Source of the DNA: Bacillus shivajii
Lineage (GTDB): Bacteria; Bacillota; Bacilli; Bacillales; Salisediminibacteriaceae
Direction: 5' to 3'
NCBI RefSeq assembly: GCF_020519665.1
Contig: NZ_CP084703.1
Location: 62,001 to 126,000 of the forward strand
Length of the DNA: 64,000 nt
The notes under the pieces are model-generated. The model saw only the letters and a list, made by a program, of their open reading frames with translations. It ran no database searches and had not been told where the DNA came from. Shown one piece after another: positions 1 to 12,015 of the stretch (its first letter is position 1; every line of letters starts with the position of its first letter). A program made the translations under genes and the position numbers.

Positions 1-1
1 T

Positions 2-1447
<1,446 letters not shown>

Positions 1448-1456
1448 TAACGTTAT

Positions 1457-1556
1457 AAAAGAAGCTGTCTCGTTTTTTTGGCTAATTATTTCATACAAAG
1501 AAAGGTTTTGGAAAGAGTATGAAAAGTAGGCTTAACCGAGGCAGCTTTCTTTATTT
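1457..1556 (+). terminator. Long-loop inverted repeat after metS, probable terminator
   Basis: Bases 1457-1472 (AAAAGAAGCTGTCTCG) are nearly complementary to 1537-1552 (CGAGGCAGCTTTCTTT), with one bulge and one wobble pair, enclosing about 64 bases. A T-rich tract (TTATTTATTTTT) follows. It could end the metS transcript, but the loop is unusually long for an intrinsic terminator. Confidence 0.45.
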
Positions 1557-1570
1557 ATTTTTCGTGTAAC

Positions 1571-1831
1571 GGAACTCTTTAAAATAAGGTTTTGTTCTAT
1601 TTTTAGTTGATAAAAGAAATGAAATGTTGGTGTAGATAGGTTGGGACGAGCGATAGGCGGCAACTCTAGCACAAGCACCAACTTCACGAGTAAGCTACGC
1701 GCTACCTCGACGCAGCTACAAAGAAGACACCGTGAATGAGAACGAAGTGTTGCATGAACGGATGTCGCACATGTGCCTAGAGGCGAAAGTGTCCGCCGAT
1801 AGCGGAGATACATAATCAACAATAACAGAGC
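1571..1831 (+). repeat. Dispersed intergenic repeat, copy A
   Basis: About 260 bp in the metS-tatD gap with higher GC than its surroundings. It shares with the copies at 44765-45047 and 45143-45486 the core CAAAGAAGACACCGTGAA (1719-1736), then a block with GTCGCACATGTGCCTAGAGG, and a right end AATCAACAATAACAGAGC (1814-1831). The left end (GGAACTCTTTAAA) is a degenerate form of GGCTCTGTTAAA seen in copies C and D. An open frame on the minus strand (1532-1822) has no recognisable protein and is probably a by-product. No clear target duplication is left. Confidence 0.75.
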
Positions 1832-1924
1832 GTTAGCCTATTTTAATTAACAGCTTATATAGAAGAAATTGGTACAAGACTGAAAATTTACAAATGATTC
1901 GAATGATAATTAGGAGGCATTACG

Positions 1925-2692
1925 ATGTTATTTGATACACATGTTCATTTAAATGCAGATCAGTACGAAGAAGATGTTGAAGAAGTCATTGAACGAGCGA
2001 AAGAGGCAGGCGTAGAAAATATGGTCGTTGTCGGATTTGATGAAAAAACGATCCTTAAAGCGATGGACCTTGTAGAAAAGTACGACTTCTTATATGCAGC
2101 AGTTGGTTGGCATCCAGTTGATGCAATTGATTTAGAAGATCGTCATCTTCAATGGATTGAAGAGTTGTCTGCTCATCCAAAAGTTGTCGCTATCGGTGAA
2201 ACAGGGTTAGATTATCATTGGGATAAATCACCAAAGGATGTGCAAAAGGAAGTATTTAGAAAACAAATCCATTTAGCGAAGAAAGTAAATTTACCAATTA
2301 TTATTCATGACCGTGAAGCTCACGCAGACATCGTTGAAGTTTTAAAAGAGGAAAATGCACAAGAGGTTGGTGGGGTTATGCATTGTTTTGGTGGTGATGC
2401 GGAGATTGCAAAAGAATGTCTTGATATGAACTTTTACATTTCATTTGGAGGTCTTGTTACGTTTAAAAATGCAAAGCTGCCAAAGGCAGTAGCAAAAGAA
2501 GTCCCACTAGATCGTTTATTGATCGAGACTGATGCACCATTTCTTGCACCACACCCTTATCGTGGTAAACGAAATGAACCTGCCTATGTCAAACTAGTAG
2601 CTGAACAAATAGCAGAGCTTCGTGAGATGAGTTATGAAGATTTTGCAAACGAAACAACGAAAAATGCGCAAAAACTTTTCGGGTTAATTTGA
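1925..2692 (+). CDS. tatD: TatD-family metal-dependent DNase
   Basis: A 255-residue TIM-barrel hydrolase of the TatD family (YabD in B. subtilis), a cytoplasmic 3'-5' exonuclease or deoxyribonuclease. Metal ligands of the family are all visible: HxH at residues 6 and 8 (DTHVHLN), Glu92 (GETGLDYH), His128 (IIHDREAH), His153 (MHCFGG) and Asp203 (IETDAPFLAP). Length is normal for the family. The ATG is preceded by AGGAGG at suitable distance. The gene follows metS across a 477-base gap that holds a repeat element, so it may have its own transcript rather than sharing the metS one. The physiological substrate in Bacillus is not settled. Confidence 0.95.
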   Translation: MLFDTHVHLNADQYEEDVEEVIERAKEAGVENMVVVGFDEKTILKAMDLVEKYDFLYAAVGWHPVDAIDLEDRHLQWIEELSAHPKVVAIGETGLDYHWDKSPKDVQKEVFRKQIHLAKKVNLPIIIHDREAHADIVEVLKEENAQEVGGVMHCFGGDAEIAKECLDMNFYISFGGLVTFKNAKLPKAVAKEVPLDRLLIETDAPFLAPHPYRGKRNEPAYVKLVAEQIAELREMSYEDFANETTKNAQKLFGLI

Positions 2693-2856
2693 TACAAGAT
2701 TTCCTCGAAATGTGAATAAACATGTCCGATTAAAGTCTTATTTTCTCTCGTTCTACAATGTCCTAACGGTGCATATAGTAGTGTTGTCGATAGTTTTTCC
2801 TTTCCTATTCTCTCTCTTTATATCATAATATCTAGGAAAGTGTCCTCATACTTTCA

Positions 2857-2885
2857 TTGACAAGGTGGTGAGTTAAGGGTATAAT
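2857..2885 (+). promoter_or_regulatory. SigA-type promoter of yabE
   Basis: TTGACA at 2857-2862, a 17-base spacer, then TATAAT at 2880-2885: a full consensus housekeeping promoter about 25 bases before the yabE start codon. Confidence 0.8.
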
Positions 2886-2911
2886 TCGGTTTCTGAGGGA
2901 GGGGTTCAACC

Positions 2912-4114
2912 ATGAATCAATGGATGAAGCAGTTTCTTTCCAGTTTTTCTTGGAGGAAAATTGCCATATCCAGCGTAGGTCTCTTAGTAATCATGAGTAT
3001 GGTAGGATTTGCGATATACGAAGTAACAAAGACATCAGTTACCGTTAAAGCAGAAGAGAAAGAAGAAACAATTTATACTCATGCATCTACTGTAGGCGAA
3101 GTTTTAAAGAAACAAGGAATAGACGTTGGAGAACATGATTATATCGAACCAACTTTAGACACAGCAATCACAGAAGCTATGAAAATTGTATATATACCTG
3201 CACAGCAAATTGTCGTAAACCTAGAAGGCGATATGAGAACAGTTTGGACGATCGCTTCGACTGTTCAAGAGTTAATGGTCGAAATAGGCGTTGAAGTGAA
3301 GGAACATGATGTTATTGAACCTTCACTGAATGATGAATTAACAGCAAATACAAAGGTTAAATATGAGGAAGCTTTTCTTGTTACTTTAACAAGTGATGGA
3401 GAAGAACAAGAAGTCTGGACGACTTCGACAACGGTCGCTGATCTTTTAGAAAGAGAAGAGATTACTCTCGATGAATTAGACCGTGTTGAACCTGCAACTG
3501 ATAAGGCTCTTAATAAAGAGGCGGAGGTTCAAGTGGTTCGTGTGGAAAAGGTCACCGATGTTGTTGAGGAAACCATTGATTATGCAACAGTAACCCGAAA
3601 CGACTCTTCGTTAAATCGAGGTTCAGAAAAAGTTGTTCAAGGCGGACAAGAAGGTAAAGTTGAAAAGCATTATGAAGTTATTTTTGAAGATGGAGAAGAA
3701 GTATCTAGAGAACTTATAAAAGAAGAGGTCGTAAAAGAAAGTGAAGACCGAGTTGTTGCAGTCGGTACTCGAAACCCGACGCCTACTGTTTCTCGTGATA
3801 ACTCATCATCTTCTTCAAGTGACGGAAGTTGGCAAACATTTAATGCAACTGCATATACAGCATATTGTAACGGGTGCTCTGGGATTACTGCCACAGGCAT
3901 TAACTTAAGGGAAAACCCCAATGCAAATGTCATAGCAGTTGATCCGAATGTCATTCCGCTTGGAACGCGAGTAGAAGTGAAAGGGTACGGGACGTTCCTT
4001 GCTGCAGATACTGGTGGAGCGATCCGAGGAAATAAAATTGATATTTTTATGCCAAACCGTAGTGATGCCACTGCTTTTGGTAGGAGATCTGTCCAAATTA
4101 GAATAGTAGATTAG
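2912..4114 (+). CDS. yabE: YabE: cell-wall protein with DUF348, G5 and 3D domains
   Basis: A 400-residue exported or membrane-anchored cell-wall protein. One hydrophobic segment near residues 15-38 acts as signal or anchor, followed by three DUF348 repeats (about 45-215, each with a TVxELL-type motif), a G5 domain (about 205-285), a Ser-rich linker and a C-terminal 3D domain (about 305-400) with its three conserved Asp residues in VDPNVIPLG, AADTGG and KIDIFMP. The 3D domain is the lytic-transglycosylase-like fold also found in Rpf2 and Sps-type resuscitation factors, so a role in peptidoglycan turnover is likely. Start supported by GGGAGGGG upstream. B. subtilis YabE is slightly longer (437 residues) but has the same architecture and the same place before rnmV. 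Confidence 0.93.
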   Translation: MNQWMKQFLSSFSWRKIAISSVGLLVIMSMVGFAIYEVTKTSVTVKAEEKEETIYTHASTVGEVLKKQGIDVGEHDYIEPTLDTAITEAMKIVYIPAQQIVVNLEGDMRTVWTIASTVQELMVEIGVEVKEHDVIEPSLNDELTANTKVKYEEAFLVTLTSDGEEQEVWTTSTTVADLLEREEITLDELDRVEPATDKALNKEAEVQVVRVEKVTDVVEETIDYATVTRNDSSLNRGSEKVVQGGQEGKVEKHYEVIFEDGEEVSRELIKEEVVKESEDRVVAVGTRNPTPTVSRDNSSSSSSDGSWQTFNATAYTAYCNGCSGITATGINLRENPNANVIAVDPNVIPLGTRVEVKGYGTFLAADTGGAIRGNKIDIFMPNRSDATAFGRRSVQIRIVD

Positions 4115-4119
4115 TATAA

Positions 4120-4148
4120 ACACAGAGGCTTTCTCTGTGTTTTTTCTT
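4120..4148 (+). terminator. Intrinsic terminator after yabE
   Basis: ACACAGAG, a five-base loop, CTCTGTGT, then a T run: a perfect 8-bp stem just after the yabE stop codon. Confidence 0.9.
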
Positions 4149-4307
4149 TTGTCTTATTAAAGGGTATCTTTGCTTTATTCGTACGTGTTGTTTATCGGCT
4201 TCTTATGGTATCATCTTCTATATATTAGACGTATGAAACAGAATAAAGTTTCAAACTCTCTAAAAATAAACATAAATGAATTGGAAGCATAAGAGAAAGG
4301 ATTAAGT

Positions 4308-5748
<1,441 letters not shown>

Positions 5749-5796
5749 CATTCGACGGCCTTCTCGCATAAGTTATCGTGTGAGGAGGCGTTTGTC

Positions 5797-6684
5797 ATGT
5801 CAGATATAAAGGAAGGTACTATTGTAGGGCGGTCTTCTTATAACTGTGACCTCGTCTTTCGTGTCAAAAGAATAGAAGGTGAGACGGCAATTTTATATGG
5901 GGAAGATATGCGGCTAATTGCAGATGCTCCTCTAAGTGACTTAGTATTCATTGAGGAAGCTGAAAGAAAGAAGCGCGCCGAGCATGAAAAACAAAAGGAA
6001 GAAAGCTGTTATCAGCTTTTTCGCCAAGAACGAAAGCTTATCCGTGAAAAAAGTGAGTTCGAAGTAACGTCAGGCTATACGAAAAAAAACGATTATTTTG
6101 AAGTGCCAGGAAGAGTACTTCATATAGATGGTGATTCTCTTTACTTAAAAAAGTGTACCCAAGTCTATGATAAGTTAGGAGTTCCCGTATACGGGGTACA
6201 TCTTCAAGAAAAAGAGATGCCTCTACAAATTGGCTCTTTAATTGAAATGATCCGCCCTGACATCCTAGTTATTACAGGGCACGATGCATATATGAAAAAT
6301 AAAGGTACTAAACAAGATATGAAAGCATATCGAAACTCTAAACATTTTGTTGAGGCTGTAAAGGAAGCGAGAAAGGTCGTTCCGTATATGGATCATTTAG
6401 TTATATTTGCAGGCGCCTGCCAATCACATTTTCAATCGATTTTAAAGGCAGGAGCAAACTTTGCTAGCTCACCTGATCGAATCAATATTCATGCCCTTGA
6501 CCCAGTTTACGTTGTATCAAAAGTGAGCTTAACTCCTTTTATGGAACGTGTAGGAGTGTGGGATGTATTAAAAGTATCACTGACGGGTGAAAAAGGACTT
6601 GGTGGTATTGAAACAACTGGATCACTTAGGAGAGGGATGCCTCATTTTCATTTTAAAGAAGAAGAAGATGATGATGAAGAGTGA
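5797..6684 (+). CDS. yabG: Sporulation-specific cysteine protease YabG
   Basis: Processes spore coat proteins (such as SpoIVA and YeeK in B. subtilis) before transglutaminase cross-linking and is made in the mother cell. The 295 residues align throughout with B. subtilis YabG (290). His162 in VITGHDAY and Cys208 in FAGACQSHF have the same spacing as the His/Cys pair reported as essential in B. subtilis. The C-terminus ends in an unusual Glu/Asp run (KEEEDDDEE). The ATG has AGGAGG upstream. CATAAGTTA at 5767-5775 looks like a SigK/SigE -10 element, but no matching -35 was seen and it is very close to the start, so I do not call it as a promoter. Confidence 0.95.
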   Translation: MSDIKEGTIVGRSSYNCDLVFRVKRIEGETAILYGEDMRLIADAPLSDLVFIEEAERKKRAEHEKQKEESCYQLFRQERKLIREKSEFEVTSGYTKKNDYFEVPGRVLHIDGDSLYLKKCTQVYDKLGVPVYGVHLQEKEMPLQIGSLIEMIRPDILVITGHDAYMKNKGTKQDMKAYRNSKHFVEAVKEARKVVPYMDHLVIFAGACQSHFQSILKAGANFASSPDRINIHALDPVYVVSKVSLTPFMERVGVWDVLKVSLTGEKGLGGIETTGSLRRGMPHFHFKEEEDDDEE

Positions 6685-6707
6685 TTTTGTAAAAGAGAAT
6701 TTCGTTT

Positions 6708-6740
6708 AGCGATCATATGATGGTCGCTCTTTTTTTGTTT
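6708..6740 (+). terminator. Intrinsic terminator after yabG
   Basis: AGCGATC, seven-base loop, GGTCGCT (one G-T pair), then a run of seven T. Confidence 0.88.
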
Positions 6741-6829
6741 TTTTAATCAATAATTACTCTTTTTATAAGACTTCATACATAATTCGCAAATATTGTCACA
6801 TTCTATATGATGTGGATCAGAAAAAGTAG

Positions 6830-6859
6830 TTGACACACAGTGTTTATCATTGTTATAAT
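6830..6859 (+). promoter_or_regulatory. SigA-type promoter of veg
   Basis: TTGACA at 6830-6835, 18-base spacer, TATAAT at 6854-6859. veg is known in B. subtilis for an exceptionally strong vegetative promoter; both hexamers here are perfect consensus. Confidence 0.85.
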
Positions 6860-6921
6860 TTTAATTTTATTTGACAAAATAAATGTTGTGTGGTAAGCTA
6901 TTGAATAGTGAGGTGTAGTCA

Positions 6922-7182
6922 ATGGCGAAAACATTAATCGAGATTAAACGTTCGCTTGATGAAAATGTCGGAAAGCGAATTATGATTCAAGCAAACGGCG
7001 GAAGAAAGAAGATGATTGAACGCTCAGGTCTTTTAGAAGGCACTTACCCATCAGTATTTACGATTAAGTTAGATGAAGATCAAAATACAGTGGAGCGTGT
7101 CTCTTACAGCTACACAGACATTCTTACAGAAACAGTCAAGCTGAGCCTCTGTGATGAAGCAAAAGCGACTGAACAAGTATAA
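6922..7182 (+). CDS. veg: Veg protein, biofilm-associated regulator
   Basis: An 86-residue protein, the same length as B. subtilis Veg, beginning [20 protein letters not shown]. Veg belongs to the Veg/DUF1021 family of small proteins with an SH3-like barrel; in B. subtilis it stimulates biofilm matrix genes by affecting the SinR pathway and also influences spore germination. The gene is monocistronic: its own strong promoter lies before it and a compound terminator after it. GAGGTG precedes the ATG. Family assignment is firm; the molecular mechanism is not known from sequence. Confidence 0.94.
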   Translation: MAKTLIEIKRSLDENVGKRIMIQANGGRKKMIERSGLLEGTYPSVFTIKLDEDQNTVERVSYSYTDILTETVKLSLCDEAKATEQV

Positions 7183-7218
7183 TTTGATGTTCTAAATGTA
7201 CGGAACATCACCATCGGG

Positions 7219-7290
7219 AACAATTGCTTAAGAAATGATCTTCAAAACCATTTATGGTTTTGGATCGTTTTTTGGGCAATTGTTTTTTTT
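7219..7290 (+). terminator. Nested double terminator after veg
   Basis: An inner hairpin (TTCAAAACC at 7241-7249 with GGTTTTGGA at 7256-7264, extended by GATC on both sides) is followed by a T run at 7268-7273. A second, outer inverted repeat (CAATTGC around 7221, GCAATTG around 7276) is followed by a longer run of T. Either can terminate. The rest of the 7183-7490 gap shows no gene. Confidence 0.8.
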
Positions 7291-7490
7291 TATCCCCAAA
7301 AAATAAGCTCTTAATTTGGAAGCGCATTGTTGTTTCCGATGATTTCTGGCTCGCCCTGTTCCCGTGCTTGTAGATGAAGAAGCAACAAACTTCAACACAA
7401 CCTAAAAGAAAGGTAAACATTCACTTCTTTATTTTTTCCTTCTTAAGGGAACAATAAAGTTGTCACAGTTACTGGAAGGGGTTGTTTCTC

Positions 7491-7670
7491 ATGGCCAGAA
7501 GAAGAGGTGTCATGTCAGATCATCTGAAAGAAGAGCTGGCAAAGGAGTTAGGCTTTTATGATACTGTTCAGCGAGAAGGTTGGGGCGGTATTAAAGCACG
7601 AGACGCTGGGAACATGGTGAAACGAGCTGTTGAAATAGCAGAAAGACAGCTAACCGAACAAAAACATTAA
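7491..7670 (+). CDS. sspF: Small acid-soluble spore protein SspF, alpha/beta type
   Basis: A DNA-binding spore protein made in the forespore. The 59-residue sequence [20 protein letters not shown]...[31 protein letters not shown] carries the two alpha/beta SASP signatures, including the GPR-cleavage-like segment and the GWGGI motif. I chose the ATG at 7491 because it gives the family N-terminus and is preceded by AAGGGG; an in-frame TTG at 7482 would add three residues. Same neighbour order (veg-sspF-ispE) as in B. subtilis. Confidence 0.94.
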   Translation: MARRRGVMSDHLKEELAKELGFYDTVQREGWGGIKARDAGNMVKRAVEIAERQLTEQKH

Positions 7671-7687
7671 AAAACTGTGACATATAA

Positions 7688-7724
7688 GAGGCTGTCTTTT
7701 TACAAGGCAGCCTCATTTAATTTC
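7688..7724 (+). terminator. Probable terminator after sspF
   Basis: GAGGCTG, loop, CAGCCTC (perfect 7-bp stem) followed by a weak AT-rich tail, ATTTAATTT. Confidence 0.65.
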
Positions 7725-7904
7725 ACATAACGTAAGTATAAAACATCGATAATCAAGCAATGCTTGTTGGTAAATACTAGCTTGAAAAGTAAAAGTGTTA
7801 ATGTACTTGTTTTTTATAAAACTTCATATTAATAGGCTAGTCTCACCTCATAACAAATGGTAAAATAACGAAAGTACTGTGACGGAGAAAAAGTAGGTGA
7901 TGAC

Positions 7905-8768
7905 ATGCAAACCATTGTAAAGGCTCCAGCTAAAATTAATTTAACATTAGATGTTGTCCGAAAAAGGGATGATGGATTCCATGATGTCGAAATGGTCATG
8001 ACGACGATTGACTTAGCAGATAGAATTCATCTAAAAACTTTAGAGACGGATCAAATTATTATTGATGTAACAAAAGGGTATGTTCCAAGTGATGAAAAGA
8101 ATTTAGCTTACCAAGCAGCACATCTTTTAAAAGAACGATTAGGGATCAAAAAAGGAGTTTCGATCTTTATTGATAAGCAAATTCCTGTTTCTGCTGGTCT
8201 CGCTGGTGGAAGTTCAGATGCGGCTGCAGTACTTCGAGGATTAAATGATATATGGGAATTAGGTTTAACGTTAGATGAACTAGCTGAAATCGGACTACAA
8301 ATTGGTTCAGACGTTCCGTTTTGTGTGTATGGAGGGACAGCCATAGCTAGAGGGCGTGGAGAGAAATTAGAGTTTATATCCGCACCTCCACCCTGTTGGG
8401 TTATATTAGCTAAACCGCCGATTGGTGTTTCCACTAAAGAGGTATATCAACGAATAAAAGTGGATGAGGTCGACCATCCGCAAACAGCTTTAATGGTTAA
8501 AGCAATTGAATCGAATAACTTTGAACAAGTGTGTAGTAATTTAAGCAACGTCATGGAAGATGTTACTTTTAATATGCATCCTGCTGTGAAAAAAATAAAA
8601 GATCGAATGAAGCAATTTGGCTCTGAAGGCACTGTCATGAGCGGTAGTGGACCGACGGTGTTTTCATTAACGCAAAATGATTCAAAAGCTGAGCGTTTGT
8701 ATAATGGGTTAAAAGGCTTTGTCGAGCAAGTGTATACTGTACGCCTTTTAGGGCAAAGACACAAGTAG
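7905..8768 (+). CDS. ispE: 4-diphosphocytidyl-2-C-methyl-D-erythritol kinase
   Basis: Phosphorylates the 2-hydroxyl of CDP-methylerythritol with ATP in the non-mevalonate (MEP) route to isoprenoids. The 287-residue GHMP kinase starts [17 protein letters not shown] (Lys10 is the conserved active-site Lys), carries the phosphate-binding loop [15 protein letters not shown] (94-108) with the catalytic Asp136 in IGSDVPF, and ends with the third GHMP motif [11 protein letters not shown]. Start has a GTAGGTGATG context that is weak as ribosome-binding site but matches family length. It lies 75 bases before purR, a linkage kept in Bacillus. Confidence 0.96.
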   Translation: MQTIVKAPAKINLTLDVVRKRDDGFHDVEMVMTTIDLADRIHLKTLETDQIIIDVTKGYVPSDEKNLAYQAAHLLKERLGIKKGVSIFIDKQIPVSAGLAGGSSDAAAVLRGLNDIWELGLTLDELAEIGLQIGSDVPFCVYGGTAIARGRGEKLEFISAPPPCWVILAKPPIGVSTKEVYQRIKVDEVDHPQTALMVKAIESNNFEQVCSNLSNVMEDVTFNMHPAVKKIKDRMKQFGSEGTVMSGSGPTVFSLTQNDSKAERLYNGLKGFVEQVYTVRLLGQRHK

Positions 8769-8843
8769 AGACACGCCTACTTGTGGAATCCGTACAAAAG
8801 TGGTATATTACACTTAGAATATTCGGATTTTACGGAGGTACTC

Positions 8844-9680
8844 ATGAAATATCGACGAAGTGGCCGTTTAGTTGACATGACCAATTATTTTTTAGCGCAT
8901 CCTCACCATCAAATCCCTTTAACGTATTTTTCGGAAAAATACGAGTCAGCAAAATCATCGATTAGTGAGGATATAGGCATAATTAAAGAAGTGTTTGAAT
9001 CAAAAAATATCGGTACGATTGAAACTGCAGCAGGAGCAACTGGTGGTGTGACATACATACCCACTGTTGACCGTTTGCAGACAGAAGAGCAAGTTGACTC
9101 ATTGTGTGAACGCCTAGAAGACCCTAATCGCCTTCTTCCAGGAGGGTACTTATATATGATGGATGTAATTGGTGATCCATCATTAATCCAAGGGTTAGGA
9201 CGTATCTTTGCGTCCTCTTTCCGTAACTCTGAAGTTGATGCTGTTATGACGATGGCGACGAAGGGCATACCACTAGCCTATGCTGTAGCAAGTCATTTAA
9301 ATGTTCCAGTCAGTATTGTTCGCCATGAGCACCGTATTACGGAAGGTTCAATTGTTAGTATCAACTATGTATCAGGATCTAAAAAGCGCATTCAAACGAT
9401 GTCACTTGCAAGACGTAGTTTAAAGCCGTATTCAAATGTACTAATAATTGATGATTTCATGAAAGCTGGTGGGACTATCCGAGGCATGATGGACTTGGTT
9501 TCAGAGTTCCAATCAACTGTTGCCGGTGTAGGTGTGTTAACTGAGGCGGTCCATGAAGAAGAGAAGTTAGTTTCTGATTATGTTTCTTTAACGAGGTTGT
9601 CTCAAGTTGATGAAAGAGAAAGAACGATAAAAGTGGAACGTGGAAATCTATTTCAAGGTAAATATTATTTCGAGAGTTGA
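8844..9680 (+). CDS. purR: Purine operon repressor PurR
   Basis: PRPP-responsive DNA-binding repressor of purine synthesis and transport genes. 278 residues: an N-terminal winged helix (about 1-74, MKYRRSGRLVDMTNYFLAHPH) followed by a phosphoribosyltransferase-like domain with the PRPP loop VLIIDDFMKAGGT (about 199-211). The frame is open 63 bases further upstream, but the ATG at 8844 has GGAGGT seven bases before it and gives the family N-terminus. In B. subtilis purR is followed by yabJ (ridA); here nothing codes for it between purR and spoVG. Confidence 0.96.
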   Translation: MKYRRSGRLVDMTNYFLAHPHHQIPLTYFSEKYESAKSSISEDIGIIKEVFESKNIGTIETAAGATGGVTYIPTVDRLQTEEQVDSLCERLEDPNRLLPGGYLYMMDVIGDPSLIQGLGRIFASSFRNSEVDAVMTMATKGIPLAYAVASHLNVPVSIVRHEHRITEGSIVSINYVSGSKKRIQTMSLARRSLKPYSNVLIIDDFMKAGGTIRGMMDLVSEFQSTVAGVGVLTEAVHEEEKLVSDYVSLTRLSQVDERERTIKVERGNLFQGKYYFES

Positions 9681-9708
9681 GGTCACATCAATTGGTGTGA
9701 TCTTTTTT
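9681..9708 (+). terminator. Intrinsic terminator after purR
   Basis: GGTCACA, loop TCAATTGG, TGTGATC followed by a T run, starting directly after the purR stop codon. Confidence 0.85.
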
Positions 9709-9868
9709 GCACTTTAAGAACGTCAACTAGGCCTATACCTTCACCTGATAGGATCAAAATTCCACAGCTTTTCTTAATAGTCCCAATCGTTTCCCCCGTC
9801 CATTACTTGCTGGAAAATTGACAGTAAATTTTTAATGATAAATTTATTCCATATTTTTTCACAAAAAA

Positions 9869-9897
9869 GAAGGTTTTTTTATTTGCTTGTAGAATTT
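9869..9897 (+). promoter_or_regulatory. SigH-like promoter of spoVG
   Basis: GAAGGTTTT (9869-9877), 11 bases, GTAGAATTT (9889-9897). The SigH consensus is RNAGGAWWW then RNNGAATWW; the -35 has one mismatch and the -10 none. The B. subtilis spoVG P1 promoter, recalled from memory, has the same 11-base spacing. Confidence 0.7.
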
Positions 9898-9903
9898 GAT
9901 TAA

Positions 9904-10227
<324 letters not shown>

Positions 10228-10238
10228 ATGAAAAAAGG

Positions 10239-10269
10239 ACCTAGTCGATACGACTAGGTTATTTTTTTT
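10239..10269 (+). terminator. Intrinsic terminator after spoVG
   Basis: ACCTAGTCG, ATA loop, CGACTAGGT (perfect 9-bp stem) followed by a T run. Confidence 0.93.
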
Positions 10270-10603
10270 CACTAAAATTGAATGAAGCTTATAAATCTGA
10301 GACTTTGCGGTTCAATACTTATTAAAACAGCATTTGAATAAGGGTAGCGCAGCTTAAAAATGAAAACTATTATAATAGATGCTTTCTTTTGATACAAATG
10401 AAAAAGATATTAGCTACTGCGGTCCAAATAAAAAGTCTACGTTATAAAAACTTTGATGTGAATGAATCTTCAATTTCACATTTTCTATATGTAAAAACTG
10501 TTATAATAGCATTAGAGTGAAAGCAGAGATTCTTTGTACCTTGAAAAGAAGGGAAATATAAGATATATTCGTAATGGAAAATTGAGCCCTTGGAGGTTGC
10601 TAT
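10270..10603 (+). promoter_or_regulatory. Gene-free leader region of glmU with duplicated TATAATAG motif
   Basis: A 334-base AT-rich gap. The 16-mer AAAACTRTTATAATAG occurs twice (about 10362-10377 and 10495-10510), each containing a consensus TATAAT. These look like alternative -10 elements for the glmU-prs transcript, but no well-spaced consensus -35 could be assigned to either. No riboswitch or small gene was recognised. Confidence 0.4.
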
Positions 10604-11968
10604 ATGAATAAAAGATTTGCAGTAATTCTCGCTGCTGGAAAAGGAACGAGGATGAAATCAGACTTATATAAAGTGCTTCATCCTGTTTGTGAAAAGCCGA
10701 TGGTTCAACATATCGTTGATCAATTGAAAGGTTGCAACGTAGAAAAAACAATTGCAATTGTAGGTCACGGAGCAGATACAGTAAAAGATCAATTAGGAAA
10801 TGACATTGAGTATGCTCTTCAAGAGGAGCAGCTTGGAACAGGTCACGCTGTGATGCAAGCAGAAAACGTTTTAAACGATAAAGACGGAACAACCGTCGTT
10901 TTATGTGGAGATACCCCCTTATTAACGAAAGAAACGATAGATGCGCTTATTGAAGAACATGAAAGTAAGGGAGCGAAAGCAACTGTTCTTACTGCTTCAG
11001 CCGAAGACCCGACTGGCTATGGACGAATCATTCGTAGTAATGACGGTTCGGTGAAGAAAATTGTTGAGCATAAAGATGCATCTGATGAGGAACGATTAGT
11101 TGAAGAGATAAATACTGGGACGTATTGCTTCGATAACCGTACGTTATTTGAAGCCTTAAAACACGTAAATAACGATAATGTCCAAGGAGAATACTATTTA
11201 CCGGATGTTATTGAGATTTTGCAAAAGCAAGATGAAATCATCGCGGCGTATTTAACCGATGATTTTAATGAAACTATGGGGGTAAATGACAGAGTTGCAT
11301 TAAGTCGCGCTGAGCAAATAATGAAGAAACGCACGAATGAACAATTGATGCGTGATGGTGTAACAATTATAGACCCAGACCATACATATGTTTCGGTTGA
11401 TGCAAAAGTAGGCAAAGACACGGTTTTATACCCTGGAACAATGATTAAAGGCGATGTAACAATCGGGGAACAATGTACAATTGGCCCACATTCTGAGATC
11501 GAAAATAGTATGATAGGAAATGAGACAACGGTTAAGCAATCTGTTGTTCATCATAGTGAAGTAGGTAATCGTGTTTCAATAGGTCCTTTCTCTCACCTAC
11601 GACCTCAGACAAAACTAGGTAATGACGTTAGAGTGGGTAACTTTGTTGAACTGAAGAAAATGTCTATGGAAAATGGCAGTAAAGCTTCACACTTGAGCTA
11701 TCTCGGTGATGCTGAGATTGGTGAAGGAGTTAATGTCGGTTGTGGTTCGATTACTGTGAATTACGATGGCAAAAATAAATATTTAACGAAAATTGAGGAC
11801 GGGGCATTTATTGGTTGTAATTCAAACTTAATTGCACCAGTAACTGTTGGCAAAGAAGCTTATGTAGCTGCTGGATCTACCATTACTGATGATGTTCCTG
11901 GAGAGTCATTAGCGATTGCCCGTGAGCGCCAAACGAACAAGGATGGTTATGTTAAAAAAAATAAATAA
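10604..11968 (+). CDS. glmU: Bifunctional UDP-GlcNAc pyrophosphorylase / glucosamine-1-P acetyltransferase
   Basis: Makes UDP-N-acetylglucosamine, the precursor of peptidoglycan and teichoic acid linkage units. The 454 residues comprise an N-terminal nucleotidyltransferase domain with [11 protein letters not shown] (about 9-19) and CGDTPLL, and a C-terminal left-handed beta-helix of hexapeptide repeats (about 250-440: [15 protein letters not shown] and similar) carrying the acetyltransferase site ([24 protein letters not shown]). Length is that of the B. subtilis enzyme. TTGGAGGT precedes the ATG. Only 47 bases separate it from prs, so the two are probably one transcript. Confidence 0.97.
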   Translation: MNKRFAVILAAGKGTRMKSDLYKVLHPVCEKPMVQHIVDQLKGCNVEKTIAIVGHGADTVKDQLGNDIEYALQEEQLGTGHAVMQAENVLNDKDGTTVVLCGDTPLLTKETIDALIEEHESKGAKATVLTASAEDPTGYGRIIRSNDGSVKKIVEHKDASDEERLVEEINTGTYCFDNRTLFEALKHVNNDNVQGEYYLPDVIEILQKQDEIIAAYLTDDFNETMGVNDRVALSRAEQIMKKRTNEQLMRDGVTIIDPDHTYVSVDAKVGKDTVLYPGTMIKGDVTIGEQCTIGPHSEIENSMIGNETTVKQSVVHHSEVGNRVSIGPFSHLRPQTKLGNDVRVGNFVELKKMSMENGSKASHLSYLGDAEIGEGVNVGCGSITVNYDGKNKYLTKIEDGAFIGCNSNLIAPVTVGKEAYVAAGSTITDDVPGESLAIARERQTNKDGYVKKNK

Positions 11969-12015
11969 TAAGTACTACTTATGAAATTTAATGATTAATG
12001 GAGGTATTCACAGCC

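Noticed and set aside
1532-1822. A 96-codon minus-strand frame in the metS-tatD gap
   Set aside because: It coincides with repeat copy A and has no recognisable domain or family; the other copies do not keep the frame.
5767-5775. CATAAGTTA as a SigK or SigE -10 element for yabG
   Set aside because: No -35 at the right distance, and transcription would begin at the ribosome-binding site.
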